From contig JAWKHH010000004.1 in assembly GCA_041394945.1 (NCBI GenBank), positions 1,302,001 through 1,366,000 of the forward strand: 64,000 nt of DNA, in the 5' to 3' direction. The notes below the pieces were generated by a model. The model searched no databases, was not told where the DNA came from, and saw nothing but the letters and a program-made list of their open reading frames with translations. The translations under genes and the position numbers were made by a program. The first letter of the stretch is position 1, and every line of letters starts with the position of its first letter. The DNA is from Bryobacteraceae bacterium (GTDB lineage Bacteria; Acidobacteriota; Terriglobia; Bryobacterales; Bryobacteraceae). Below, piece after piece: positions 8,895-17,737 of this stretch.

Positions 8895-9980
8895 ATGAAA
8901 ACCGCAATTATCGGCCTGCCGATGGTCGGCAAGTCCTCGTTATTCACGATTCTCACCGGAGTGCACGAAGCGGCGCGCGTCGGTTCCATGGAAGCGCGCA
9001 TCGGCGTGGCCAAGGTGCCGGACGCGCGGCTGGACGCACTCGCGAAGATCTTCCAGCCGCCGAAGGTCGTGCACGCGACGGTGGAGTATCTGGACTTCCC
9101 GGCGATTTCGAAGGAATCGCTGCGCGACCCGTCGTATCTCGCGAGCCTGCGCGTGGTGGACGCGCTCGCCCAGGTGCTGCGTCTGTTCCAGGACGAAACC
9201 GTGCCGCATGAAAAGGGCTCCGTGGATCCGCTCCGCGACGCCGCCGACATCGACCTCGAGCTGATCCTGAGCGATCTCGCCGTCGTCGAGAAGCGCTTGG
9301 AGCGCGTGGACAAGGATCGCAAGAAGACGAAGAATCCCGAACTCGACAAGGAGCACGAACTGCTCGTGCGCTGCAAGGAGATGCTCGAAAACGACCAGAC
9401 TCTGCGCGGGCTGGAGCTGTCGCCGGAAGATGAGAAGCGCATTCGCGGCTTCCAGTTCCTTTCGCAGAAACCGATGCTGTTCGTGCTGAACGTGGGCGAG
9501 GAGGACGCGCCGCGGCTGCGCGACGTGGAGGCTGAATTCCGCTCGGGGCCGCTTGGCCAGTCGCCAAACACCGGGATCGCGGCGGTGTGCGGAAAGATCG
9601 AAGCCGAGTTGGCCGAACTCGACGGCGACGACCGCGATGCGATGGCCGCCGAGATCATGGAAAGCTACGGACTCACCGAGCCCGGGCTCGACCGGATGAT
9701 CGAGCGCACCTACGATTTGCTCGGGCTGATGTCGTTCCTCACTGCGGGCGAAACCGAGTGCCGCGCCTGGACGATTCCGAAGAACTCCACCGCGGTGAAG
9801 GCCGCCGGCGCGATCCATTCGGATTTCGAGAAGAAATTTATCCGCGCCGAAACAGTGAACTGGAAGGACCTCGTCGACCACGACGGCTATGCGGGACTTC
9901 GCGGCACGCCCTTGTTGCGGCTCGAAGGAAAGGATTACATTGTCAAGGACGGAGACGTTCTCGTGATCCGTCACAGTTGA
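8895..9980 (+). CDS. ychF: Obg-like ATPase/GTPase of the YchF family, divergent
   Basis: The length (361) and layout match YchF: an N-terminal G domain, a helical insert rich in Lys/Glu (about residues 120-175), then a C-terminal TGS domain ending KDYIVKDGDVLVIRHS. The family is a P-loop ATPase linked to ribosome function and oxidative stress. The P-loop reads GLPMVGKSSL instead of the usual GLPNVGKST, and the base-specificity motif reads LNVGEE, consistent with the ATP-preferring N-x-x-E form rather than NKxD. The family call is fairly sure, but the sequence differs from the housekeeping form, so a second standard ychF may exist elsewhere. Confidence 0.8.
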   Translation: MKTAIIGLPMVGKSSLFTILTGVHEAARVGSMEARIGVAKVPDARLDALAKIFQPPKVVHATVEYLDFPAISKESLRDPSYLASLRVVDALAQVLRLFQDETVPHEKGSVDPLRDAADIDLELILSDLAVVEKRLERVDKDRKKTKNPELDKEHELLVRCKEMLENDQTLRGLELSPEDEKRIRGFQFLSQKPMLFVLNVGEEDAPRLRDVEAEFRSGPLGQSPNTGIAAVCGKIEAELAELDGDDRDAMAAEIMESYGLTEPGLDRMIERTYDLLGLMSFLTAGETECRAWTIPKNSTAVKAAGAIHSDFEKKFIRAETVNWKDLVDHDGYAGLRGTPLLRLEGKDYIVKDGDVLVIRHS

Positions 9981-10011
9981 CGAAGAATAAGGGCTGACGA
10001 AGAAGAAGGGT
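9978..10011 (+). repeat. Imperfect tandem duplication of 17 bases
   Basis: Two adjacent copies (9978-9994 and 9995-10011), each beginning TGACGAAGAA and ending AAGGG plus one base, differ at only two positions. The first copy starts with the TGA stop of the YchF-type gene. The second copy supplies the purine-rich stretch just before the next start at 10018, so the duplication may have created that ribosome-binding site. Confidence 0.7.
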
Positions 10012-10017
10012 TCGAAC

Positions 10018-10539
10018 ATGCGTCCACTGCTCGCCGGCGCCGTCCTGGCGATTGTTTGCACGGTCCCCGCCGCGGCGAAGGGAAAGAAGTACCGCCATCC
10101 GCTCGGATTCCAGATCGAGCTTCCGGAGAAATGGGTGGCGGAGCCGTCGCCGGCCGGCGCGACGCTTCATCCCCCCGGCGCAAAGGTGAACCCGGACCGC
10201 GAGGACAACGCCGAGGTTTATTGGTTCTGGGCTCCGTCGGCGGAGAAGAGCAGCGAGAACGACTACGTACGGGATCTGCGGGAGAACCTGAAGGCGTCCA
10301 ACGTCGAGGTGGAACGCGGCGGCGATCTCGAGGGGTTTTCGTCGCCCGGGCGCCCTGGCGTGATTTACACTTTCGATTTCACGAATCCGGCCGATAAGAA
10401 GGACTACCGCATTCGGGTTTTCGCCATGCAGCGCAACGGCAAGACGTTGTTGCTGATCGCCAAGGGGCGACGAGACCGCGTGGAGGCGCGCGACAAGTTA
10501 TTGCGCGAAATGGCCATGACTCTCGAATGGAAGAACTAA
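10018..10539 (+). CDS. Secreted protein of unknown function, PsbP/DcrB-like
   Basis: The 173-residue product has a signal peptide (MRPLLAGAVLAIVCTVPAAA). The mature domain opens with YRHPLGFQIELPEKW, a strand pattern typical of PsbP/DcrB-like or DUF1795 proteins that sit in the periplasm. No catalytic motif is visible. An AAGAAGGG stretch lies six bases before the start. It precedes motA by 52 bases on the same strand, but nothing shows that they share a function. The fold assignment is inference from the opening motif. Confidence 0.55.
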   Translation: MRPLLAGAVLAIVCTVPAAAKGKKYRHPLGFQIELPEKWVAEPSPAGATLHPPGAKVNPDREDNAEVYWFWAPSAEKSSENDYVRDLRENLKASNVEVERGGDLEGFSSPGRPGVIYTFDFTNPADKKDYRIRVFAMQRNGKTLLLIAKGRRDRVEARDKLLREMAMTLEWKN

Positions 10540-10591
10540 CCTCCTTTTCCTACCATCCCACCCCATCGTTCCGATATGAATAGCGAGACTC

Positions 10592-11455
10592 ATGTTCGCC
10601 ATTATCGGAATCGTCGTCGTCATCGGGGCCATCATTGGCGGGTACCTGATGGAGCACGGGCACCTCGAGGTGCTCTTCCAGCCGGCCGAGCTGGTAATCA
10701 TCGGGGGGGCGGCGGCAGGCACGCTGTTCATCGCCAATCCGATGCCAACGATCGTCAAGCTGTTCAAGGGCCTGATCGGCGTGCTGAAGGGCAGCCGGTA
10801 CAAAAAGGACCTCTACCTCGAAACACTGAAAATGATGAACGCGTTGTTTCTTTCGGCGCGGAAGAACGGCGCCACTAAGCTCGAGGCCGACGTAGAGGAG
10901 CCGCACAAGAGCGACGTCTTCAACAAGTTCCCGGGGTTCCTCGCCGACCATCACGCGGTGGACTTCTTTTGCGACACGCTACGGATGTCGATCAGCGGCC
11001 AGATGGATCCGTTCGCGCTCGATTCGATGATGGAGCTCGACATGGAAGTGCACCACCACGAAGCACAGATGCCGATTGGCGCGCTGAACGCGGTGGCCGA
11101 TTCCCTGCCCGGACTGGGGATCGTCGCGGCGGTGCTCGGCGTGGTGATCACGATGGGTTCGCTCGGCGGACCGCCGGAAGAGATCGGCCACAAGGTGGGC
11201 GCGGCGCTCGTTGGGACGTTCCTTGGGATTCTGATGTGCTACGGATTTCTCGGGCCGCTTGCCTCGAATATGGGGAAGATCTCAGACGCAGAGGGAGCCT
11301 ACTACAACGTTCTCCGAGTCGGGGTGATCGCCTACATCAAGGGCAACGCGCCGATTCTGTGCGCCGAGTTCGCGCGCCGCGCGATTCCGCACGAAGTCCG
11401 CCCGAGCTTCAAGGAAATGGAGCAGGCGTGCAAGGGCGGTGGAGGCGCGTCCTAG
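10592..11455 (+). CDS. motA: Flagellar motor stator protein MotA
   Basis: The 287-residue product has the four-helix MotA layout. TM1/TM2 are at residues 1-50 (FAIIGIVVVIGAIIGGYLMEHG, then PAELVIIGGAAAGTLF), and TM3/TM4 are around 150-220 with the LPGLGIVAAVLGVVITMG segment that lines the proton path. A cytoplasmic domain lies between, where FliG contacts are expected. With MotB it forms the ion-conducting stator that powers flagellar rotation or a related motor. motB starts four bases downstream, the standard arrangement. No other flagellar gene is in the window, so the stator genes stand apart from the rest of the flagellar set. Confidence 0.93.
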   Translation: MFAIIGIVVVIGAIIGGYLMEHGHLEVLFQPAELVIIGGAAAGTLFIANPMPTIVKLFKGLIGVLKGSRYKKDLYLETLKMMNALFLSARKNGATKLEADVEEPHKSDVFNKFPGFLADHHAVDFFCDTLRMSISGQMDPFALDSMMELDMEVHHHEAQMPIGALNAVADSLPGLGIVAAVLGVVITMGSLGGPPEEIGHKVGAALVGTFLGILMCYGFLGPLASNMGKISDAEGAYYNVLRVGVIAYIKGNAPILCAEFARRAIPHEVRPSFKEMEQACKGGGGAS

Positions 11456-11458
11456 GCC

Positions 11459-12253
11459 ATGATGGAGGAGAAACCCGCGCCGATTATCGTCATCAAGAAG
11501 AAGGGGGGCCACGGCGGCCACCACGGAGGGGCGTGGAAAGTCGCCTATGCCGATTTCGTCACCGCCATGATGGCGTTCTTCATGGTGATGTGGCTGATGA
11601 ATTCAAGCCAGAAGATCCAGGAGGCCGTCGGCTCCTACTTCCGCGATCCCTCGGGCACCGGCAAACTTCAGGGCTCTTCGATGTCCGGGGCCGGCCAAGG
11701 CCTGGAACTCAAGGAGGAAGACCTCTCGAAACTCAAGGATGAGATCAGTCAGGCGATGCAGCAGATGCCCGAGTTCGAACAGCTCAAGGACCAGGTCGCC
11801 ATGACCGTCACCGGCGAAGGTCTTCGCATCGAGCTGTTGGAGACGGAGAAAGGACTCTTCTTCGCCAGCGGCGACATGAATCCTTCTGGCCAGGGCGTGG
11901 AGATGCTGTCGCTCCTCGCCCGGCAGCTTGGCCAGCTTCCCAATCAGATTCTGATCGAAGGCCACACCGACGCCAAGCCGTTCAGCTCCTCCAACGGCTA
12001 CTCGAACTGGGAACTCTCCGTCGATCGCGCCAATGCCGCGCGGAAATTGATGGAGTCCGATGGCCTGCGCCCTGGACAGGTCACCCAGGTCCGCGGATTC
12101 GCCGACCGCAAGCTTCGCGTGGCCGATGAACCCGAGTCCGCCTCCAATCGCCGGATCTCGGTGATTGTCCGCTACCTCGATCCACCGAAGCCGGACCCGG
12201 ACGCTGAACCCGCGCCCCAGGAGGAGAAGCCGGCCGCCGGCGGACACCACTGA
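11459..12253 (+). CDS. motB: Flagellar motor stator protein MotB
   Basis: The 264-residue product has a short cytoplasmic tail rich in Lys/His/Gly and a single TM helix (WKVAYADFVTAMMAFFMVMWLM). Its Asp in YADFVT is the proton-binding residue of MotB proteins. An OmpA-like peptidoglycan-binding domain follows at about residues 110-240 (IEGHTDAKPF, LSVDRANAARKLM, NRRISVIVRY). It anchors the stator to the cell wall. It is directly downstream of motA and ends in a charged, Pro-rich tail. It is convergent with the beta-helix gene, with 27 GC-rich bases between. Confidence 0.95.
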   Translation: MMEEKPAPIIVIKKKGGHGGHHGGAWKVAYADFVTAMMAFFMVMWLMNSSQKIQEAVGSYFRDPSGTGKLQGSSMSGAGQGLELKEEDLSKLKDEISQAMQQMPEFEQLKDQVAMTVTGEGLRIELLETEKGLFFASGDMNPSGQGVEMLSLLARQLGQLPNQILIEGHTDAKPFSSSNGYSNWELSVDRANAARKLMESDGLRPGQVTQVRGFADRKLRVADEPESASNRRISVIVRYLDPPKPDPDAEPAPQEEKPAAGGHH

Positions 12254-12280
12254 CGGGCGGCGGCGCGATCGCCGGCGGCC

Positions 12281-14236
12281 CTACCGGTAGAACGGCTGCC
12301 AGTTGAGCCAGCGCGGACCGTACTTCGGCGCCGGCGCGCCCACTTCGATCGCCCCCAAATCAGGCGCTTTCCCAACGAACCTGTCGTTGACCGTTGGAAT
12401 CGCGACGCCCGCGTCCACCGCCTTGCTCCCCGGCTTCAACCTGAAATCGAGATCCATCGCATGATACGCCGCGTGGCGCTTGGCCGGATCCGGCGGGGTC
12501 ATCCGCTCGAAGATATCGAAGTCCACCTCGATACCGTGCGCTTCCTGCCTGGTGGCCGCGCGAAACGCGTTCAGCGTTGGAAAGGTCTGCCACTCTTCCG
12601 GCTTCGGCTCATACGCCGTTTGGCCAGCCTTCGGAGCGAGCCATAGATACTGCGCAGTTACATCCCGGTTGGGCCGGAATCCATTGTAATCGGTGCTATA
12701 AGCCTCGGTGGCGTTCGCCCATGCGGCAATTCCCCGCCCTGGCGTGTCGCGTCCAAGAAACAAGTTATTGCGGTAGTGCGCATTCGAATACGGGTCACGA
12801 ATCACATGTTCGCCGATGATCGTGTTGTGGTAGACGAGCAGGCCGGCCGGTTTGGCGGAAAACTTGAACGCTACTCCGGAAGGCACGTGATAGAGCAAGT
12901 TCCGCACGAAATAGATCGGTCCGCCAAAAACCGGCTGCGAACTGTAGCCGCCATGCGCCGCGTTCACGCCGCGATTGCCGTAGACGCGGACGTTGTGGAC
13001 TCCGCCGTCGGTTTCGATGAAGTCGTCACCGGTCATGTGGATATCGTTCCCGTAGATATCGATTGACGACGCCCGCCGGTCCGGATCCTGCTCCGGGGTC
13101 CCATAGGTCGAGATCCCGATTCCGTCATGGAAATAGGCGATCGCATTGCGGGCGATGACATGGCCGGCGCCATACACCTTCACGGCGTAGTAGCTGCTCA
13201 TCTTATGCGAACCGTAAGGGCCGGCGCTCGCCCACAGCGGACCGGTCCAGCCGATGAGCCGATAGCGATCCAGCCGTCCGAAGAACAGGTTGTCGGCGAT
13301 GTAGAAATCGCTGGAGCCGGCGTACTCAGTCCAGACGCCGAAGCCCACGTCTTCAAACCGGCAGTTCTTCACCGTAAGCCCTACCGCTCCGGTCACTTCC
13401 TTCTGGCCGGCGAAGATCGCGACGTCTGTGTTGCGGAATGTGATTCCGTCGAAGATGTGATGCTGCGACGCTGTCACATCAAAAAGTCTGTAGTTGCCGT
13501 CCCCATCGAATACCGGCTCGCCGTCACCGGCCGCCATGATCGTGATGGGCCTCTCCGGCGCGCCCTTCAACGTCAGCGACATCGTGCCGTCGAAAGGCGC
13601 CATGGCCGGGTCCACGTAGTTGCCGCGCTCGGGCCTGTAGAGACCGGCATGCACCAGGATCGTGTCGCCCGCCTGCGCGCGCCGCTCCCACACGACGCTC
13701 CAATCGCCCAGCCCGGCTCCGTAGTAGGCCTGGAGGATGCTCGTGAAGTTTGGCTCTTCCTTCGGGCCCTGGTGATCCGGCGGATAGACGTGCAGTTTGC
13801 GCCCGCCTGCGTAGGGTTTCGGCTCCGAGCGCGTCTTCACCTTGACGGCGCGCGAAATCTCGCCGGTGGCTCCATCCGGATCGGTGAGCTTCAACTCGCA
13901 TTCGTACTCGGCGCCTTCCTCAAGGTTGAGGATGGAACCCGCGAAGCCGTCGGGGACAGTGTAATCGAGATTCTCACGCCTCCGGAAGATCTTCTCCCCG
14001 CCGACGCGCAACAGGGGTAGCGCCTCGCGCCACGCGCTCTGGCCCACCTTGCGGAAGCGAACCGCGACGGAGGCGTTTCGGTTGGCGTCGCCGCGAATGG
14101 CCCATTCGAACCCGATGTTCTGAAGGGTGGGGTGCTCCACGGTGAAACGTCCGGCTTCGGTGGCGTTCTGCGCCGCCGCCGGAAAGACGAGGATCGGCAA
14201 CAGGGCCAGGAGTCGTGGGGTGTTCATCGAAATCAT
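12281..14236 (-). CDS. Secreted right-handed parallel beta-helix protein
   Basis: From the chosen ATG at 14236 the product has 651 residues with a signal peptide (NTPRLLALLPILVFPAAAQ). A GGGAG lies four bases upstream of that ATG, while a second ATG at 14227 is also possible. After an Ig-like N-terminal part, residues from about 190 on show many short strands with Asn/Gly/Asp turns (FDGITFRNTDVAIF, LTVKNCRFEDVGFGVW, IYGNDIHMTGDDFIE, HNVRVYGNRGVN), the hallmark of pectate-lyase-type beta-helices. These often bind or cleave polysaccharides. A specific activity cannot be read. It lies one base after the O-antigen ligase-like gene and shares its direction. Confidence 0.8.
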   Translation of the reverse strand: MISMNTPRLLALLPILVFPAAAQNATEAGRFTVEHPTLQNIGFEWAIRGDANRNASVAVRFRKVGQSAWREALPLLRVGGEKIFRRRENLDYTVPDGFAGSILNLEEGAEYECELKLTDPDGATGEISRAVKVKTRSEPKPYAGGRKLHVYPPDHQGPKEEPNFTSILQAYYGAGLGDWSVVWERRAQAGDTILVHAGLYRPERGNYVDPAMAPFDGTMSLTLKGAPERPITIMAAGDGEPVFDGDGNYRLFDVTASQHHIFDGITFRNTDVAIFAGQKEVTGAVGLTVKNCRFEDVGFGVWTEYAGSSDFYIADNLFFGRLDRYRLIGWTGPLWASAGPYGSHKMSSYYAVKVYGAGHVIARNAIAYFHDGIGISTYGTPEQDPDRRASSIDIYGNDIHMTGDDFIETDGGVHNVRVYGNRGVNAAHGGYSSQPVFGGPIYFVRNLLYHVPSGVAFKFSAKPAGLLVYHNTIIGEHVIRDPYSNAHYRNNLFLGRDTPGRGIAAWANATEAYSTDYNGFRPNRDVTAQYLWLAPKAGQTAYEPKPEEWQTFPTLNAFRAATRQEAHGIEVDFDIFERMTPPDPAKRHAAYHAMDLDFRLKPGSKAVDAGVAIPTVNDRFVGKAPDLGAIEVGAPAPKYGPRWLNWQPFYR

Positions 14237-14237
14237 G

Positions 14238-15317
14238 TTACTCCCGCCGCCGCCACGCAGACACGGCTCCGGCGAAGGCGAAGAAGAACACCGCGATGGC
14301 CGGGCGGCGGGTCGGGTAGTCGACGGCACAGTGGAGCCAGAATGCTGCAACGCCCAAGCCCCAACGGGAGGCCAGAGCATCGCGCGAAGTTCGAAAGGCG
14401 ATCGCCGCGAGGAGGAGCACGAACGGTAGTCCTCCTTCGCAGGCCCACTCCACCCACTCCGAGTGCGCCTGGTTCGCAACCAGCCCATCGTCAACGAAAG
14501 CATAGCGCGGATAGGCGAGCGGCCAGTTGCCGAGGCCGACGCCGGCAAACCAATGGTCACGCAGCATCGGCAGCGAGGCCTGCCAGTAATCGAGCCGTCC
14601 GCCGGAAAGGCCCGATTCGAACCGAAGCAGGAGCCGGTCCGGGCCAACCGCCGCGACCGTGACGACGATCGCGACAGCCACTGCCGCCGCGGGCCCCCAT
14701 ATCGCCCGGCCGCGCACCCGGGCGGCGAGCGCCACCATCGCCAACAGCTCGGCGGTAACCGCGAGCGCACCTGTGCGTGAGCCGGAAGCGATCACCGCGG
14801 CAAACAGGAACGCCGCCACAAGCGCGTGGATGAGCCGTTGGCTCGACTCGAGCAGGCACCCGGCGAGCGCCACCGGAAAGACGATCTCGACGAATGCCGC
14901 GAACTGGTTGTGGTAGACGAACGGTCCCGTGACCATATCCTCGAAGCCGCTCTCGAAGATCCAGAACACGGCACCGGGCGCCGTTGCCGCCTGCACCGTT
15001 CCGGCGATCGCCACGCAACAGGCGAACACGAACAGCGTATCCCGCGGCGCGAATCGGCGGCCCAACTCGTACGCCGCGAGATTCCCCAGCCATATCAGGG
15101 TCCACTCGATTGTGGCGTACCGGTAGATCGTCCACCCGAACAGCAGTTGAACCGCGCCCCACAGTGCCACGGCGGCCAGCAACGCGCAGGTCCAGTGCGG
15201 CCTAATCGTCCGCCGGTCAGCCAGAAGAATCAGCGCGCCGCTCAACAGGAGCATGGCCCGCGGTGCTGCCGAGGCCCACGCCGCCGGAACCCAACACAGC
15301 AGGATCCCCGCGAACAC
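14238..15317 (-). CDS. O-antigen ligase/polymerase-like membrane protein
   Basis: This polytopic protein has about ten hydrophobic segments. Between late TM segments it carries the Wzy_C-type loop with WQASLPMLRDHWFAGVGLGNW and NQAHSEWVEWACEGG, where the His-x3-Glu-like element is characteristic of WaaL/Wzy glycan ligases. The family joins or polymerises lipid-linked glycans at the periplasmic face. The 5' end is uncertain. The open frame runs back into the kinase gene, and I used the in-frame GTG at 15317 (359 residues). A CTG at 15353 overlapping the kinase stop is the other option. Coupling to the upstream kinase and downstream beta-helix gene is likely from spacing. Confidence 0.75.
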   Translation of the reverse strand: MFAGILLCWVPAAWASAAPRAMLLLSGALILLADRRTIRPHWTCALLAAVALWGAVQLLFGWTIYRYATIEWTLIWLGNLAAYELGRRFAPRDTLFVFACCVAIAGTVQAATAPGAVFWIFESGFEDMVTGPFVYHNQFAAFVEIVFPVALAGCLLESSQRLIHALVAAFLFAAVIASGSRTGALAVTAELLAMVALAARVRGRAIWGPAAAVAVAIVVTVAAVGPDRLLLRFESGLSGGRLDYWQASLPMLRDHWFAGVGLGNWPLAYPRYAFVDDGLVANQAHSEWVEWACEGGLPFVLLLAAIAFRTSRDALASRWGLGVAAFWLHCAVDYPTRRPAIAVFFFAFAGAVSAWRRRE

Positions 15318-15349
15318 CGCCCCCAGGAACCCCCAGCGCCCCGCGCGGA

Positions 15350-16405
15350 TCAGCGAGCCACCACCTTGGCCGTCACGCGCTTCAGCGGCAAACCGACTTC
15401 GAAATACCCGTCCTGGTTCATCACCCGAATCGGCCGGTTGAGCGACAACCGGCACCGTTCGTCGAGGTTCCGCAACCCCACGGCAGCGGTCTCCGGCGTC
15501 CTCGGACGCGGCGCCTTGCGATTGCGCACTACAACCTCGTCGCCGCTCCATTCAACCGAAACCACCAGAGGATTGGCAGCCGAGAATTCATTGTGCTTCA
15601 CCGCGTTCTCCAGCGCCGTCTGAAGCGCCGCCGGAGGTATCGATGCATCGAGAGGCGCCTCCGAGGGAAGGCTCAGTTCCACGCCGTCGTCGAATCGCAA
15701 CCGGAGCAGGGAGTAATAGTTGCGAACGAAGTCCACCTCTTCGCGAACCGGAACCAGATCGCGCTCACGCGTGCGCAGGATGTATCGGTAGACGTCGGCC
15801 AGCGCCACCGTGAAATCCGTTGCCCGTTCGGGGTCTTCTTCGGTCAGACCGGCGAGCGTGTTCAGGCAATTGAACATGAAATGCGGGTCGATCTGCTCCC
15901 GGAGCGATGCGAGCTCGGCCTGGGCTTTGGCGCGCTCCACTTGCTCGTAGGCCAGCCGGTCAGAACTCCGGAGCCGGATCAGATACACAGTCTCATAGGT
16001 GTGCGCGACGAAGAACACCGCGATCTGCGTCAGCAGCACCGTGGATCGGATTACGCCCCAATCCGGAGGCGTGGCCGTCAGCCAGAACCAGCCATAGACC
16101 AGGACGGTTGCCGTGGGCAGCGTGTAGAGGCTGCTCTTCACCAGCAGAACCGCGAGGCGTTTGCCGGGATGGAGCATCCAATCCGGTTCCGACCCCATCT
16201 TCGGCAACAGATAACGGTTCCCTTGCCAGAGGACGAACGAGATAAACGTGGTGTAAAGAAATCCCAGCCAGAACAAGGGGCTATCGATCGGGATGTTGCG
16301 GAACAAGCCCGTGATCAGTGGAATCGCCACACCGAACACCGGCGTGAAGATCAGCCTGGCGGGCCGGTCGTCGATCCTCCTCGTCGGGTCCATTCCCATT
16401 GGCAT
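15350..16405 (-). CDS. LytS/YehU-type sensor histidine kinase
   Basis: The 351-residue inner-membrane kinase has four hydrophobic segments in its first 140 residues. A short coiled stretch (ERAKAQAELASLREQ) follows, then the His_kinase (PF06580) phospho-acceptor site IDPHFMFNCLNTL with His175. A compact ATPase domain has N-box PAALQTALENAVKHNEF and G-box-like VGLRNLDERC. These kinases normally pair with LytTR response regulators. None is present on either side here, so it is an orphan within the window. It is divergent from the nuclease gene at 16455, and only about 50 bases separate the two starts. Confidence 0.88.
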   Translation of the reverse strand: MPMGMDPTRRIDDRPARLIFTPVFGVAIPLITGLFRNIPIDSPLFWLGFLYTTFISFVLWQGNRYLLPKMGSEPDWMLHPGKRLAVLLVKSSLYTLPTATVLVYGWFWLTATPPDWGVIRSTVLLTQIAVFFVAHTYETVYLIRLRSSDRLAYEQVERAKAQAELASLREQIDPHFMFNCLNTLAGLTEEDPERATDFTVALADVYRYILRTRERDLVPVREEVDFVRNYYSLLRLRFDDGVELSLPSEAPLDASIPPAALQTALENAVKHNEFSAANPLVVSVEWSGDEVVVRNRKAPRPRTPETAAVGLRNLDERCRLSLNRPIRVMNQDGYFEVGLPLKRVTAKVVAR

Positions 16406-16454
16406 AAGAGTTTAACCCTGGTTCGGTTGCGCGCGCATGCCATGGGTTTGTACC

Positions 16455-17726
16455 ATGGCAAAGAAAAAGCGAATGAGCGGACCGGACACAGACGCCCAGA
16501 TTCGGGCCCTCCGCGAAACGATGCTCGCCACCGCACGCCGTGTTGACCGGACGATGGCGGCTCGGATGCCTGCGCCCCCGCCGCCGAGCCTCGAGGCGTC
16601 CGTGCCAGGCGCTGAAGTGGAAACCCCGCACGGCAAGCACTACGAGGCGCTGAACGCCTGGGACCACCGGCGCCGCCACGGCAATATGGAACTCGGCACT
16701 TTGTCCGAGCTTCCGCACGACCTCCTCGAAGAGATCAGCGAAGGCGCGGTGAAAGGCGCCCCGCCGGCATCCTGGGCCTTCCTCGACACGGAAACCACCG
16801 GACTGGCGGGCGGTTCCGGCACCTGCGCCTTCCTGATCGGAATCGGCCGCATCACGCAACGCGGCTTCACCGTCCGCCAGTACTTCATGCGGGACTTCGC
16901 CGAAGAGGCAAGCCAGCTCTGGGCCGTAGCGCAGGCGCTCGAAGACGTGGAGGTGCTGGTTACCTACAACGGCAAGTGCTTCGACGTTCCGCTGCTCGAG
17001 ACGCGGTACCGCATGCAGCGCGCCATGCCACCGTTCCAGAACATTCCGCACCTCGACTTGCTGTACGGAGCGCGGCGCCTGTGGCGCCTGCGGCTCGATA
17101 GCTGCAAACTCACCGAGCTCGAAGCGCGCATCCTCGGGCACGAACGCGAGGACGACATTCCGGGCGAGTTGATTCCGCTCGCCTACTTCGATTTCGTCCG
17201 TACGGGCCGGGTGTCGCGCCTTGCCCCGGTATTCCTGCACAACGCGCTCGATATCGTCTCGCTGGCATGCCTCACCGGGGTCGTGCCTGGAGTTTTCCGC
17301 AAGCATTCCGGCGGCGCGCCCGCATGGACGGAACTGCGCCACCCGGCCGAGTGCGTGGCCATGGGGCGCTGGCTGCGTCAGGCGGGCAGGCCGGAGGAAG
17401 CGCGCAATCTTTTCCGGCGCGCCGTGAATCGCAACCTGGCCGAAGAACTGATTTACCGCACGCTGTGGGACCTCGCCGATCTCGAGCGAAAGCTCGAAGA
17501 CATCGCCGCGGCGGTGGCCATCTGGACGCAGCTCGCCTCCATGCGCAACCCCCACCAGACCGACGCCCTGATCGCCCTCGCCAAGCATTACGAGCATCGG
17601 CTGCGGGACTACACGCGCGCCCTCGAATGCACCGACGCGGCGCTCGCGATCCGGATGGAGCCGGAGTTCGAACACCGGCGCCGGCGGCTCGCCGGGCGGG
17701 CCAGCCAAAGCCTTCTGATTTCGTAG
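16455..17726 (+). CDS. RNase H-like (DEDD) nuclease, YprB type, with C-terminal TPR-like helices
   Basis: Start chosen at MAKKKRMSG (16455). The frame offers an earlier ATG at 16437 within what looks like promoter sequence. The RNase_H_2 fold is shown by FLDTETTG (D114, E116), TYNGKCFDVPLLE and HNALDIVSLACL, which supply the four acidic metal ligands of a 3'-5' exonuclease. Residues after about 290 form helical pairs (MGRWLRQAGRPEEARNLFRR, YEHRLRDYTRALECTDAAL) that look TPR-like. In Bacillus the related YprB has exactly this two-part build. The biological substrate is not known. It is the first gene of a plus-strand run that continues with the DJ-1-like protein. Confidence 0.8.
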   Translation: MAKKKRMSGPDTDAQIRALRETMLATARRVDRTMAARMPAPPPPSLEASVPGAEVETPHGKHYEALNAWDHRRRHGNMELGTLSELPHDLLEEISEGAVKGAPPASWAFLDTETTGLAGGSGTCAFLIGIGRITQRGFTVRQYFMRDFAEEASQLWAVAQALEDVEVLVTYNGKCFDVPLLETRYRMQRAMPPFQNIPHLDLLYGARRLWRLRLDSCKLTELEARILGHEREDDIPGELIPLAYFDFVRTGRVSRLAPVFLHNALDIVSLACLTGVVPGVFRKHSGGAPAWTELRHPAECVAMGRWLRQAGRPEEARNLFRRAVNRNLAEELIYRTLWDLADLERKLEDIAAAVAIWTQLASMRNPHQTDALIALAKHYEHRLRDYTRALECTDAALAIRMEPEFEHRRRRLAGRASQSLLIS

Positions 17727-17737
17727 AATGGAAGGCT

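Noticed and set aside
12254..12280. A terminator between motB and the beta-helix gene
   Set aside because: The GC-rich stretch can form an imperfect stem but has no T-run on either strand.
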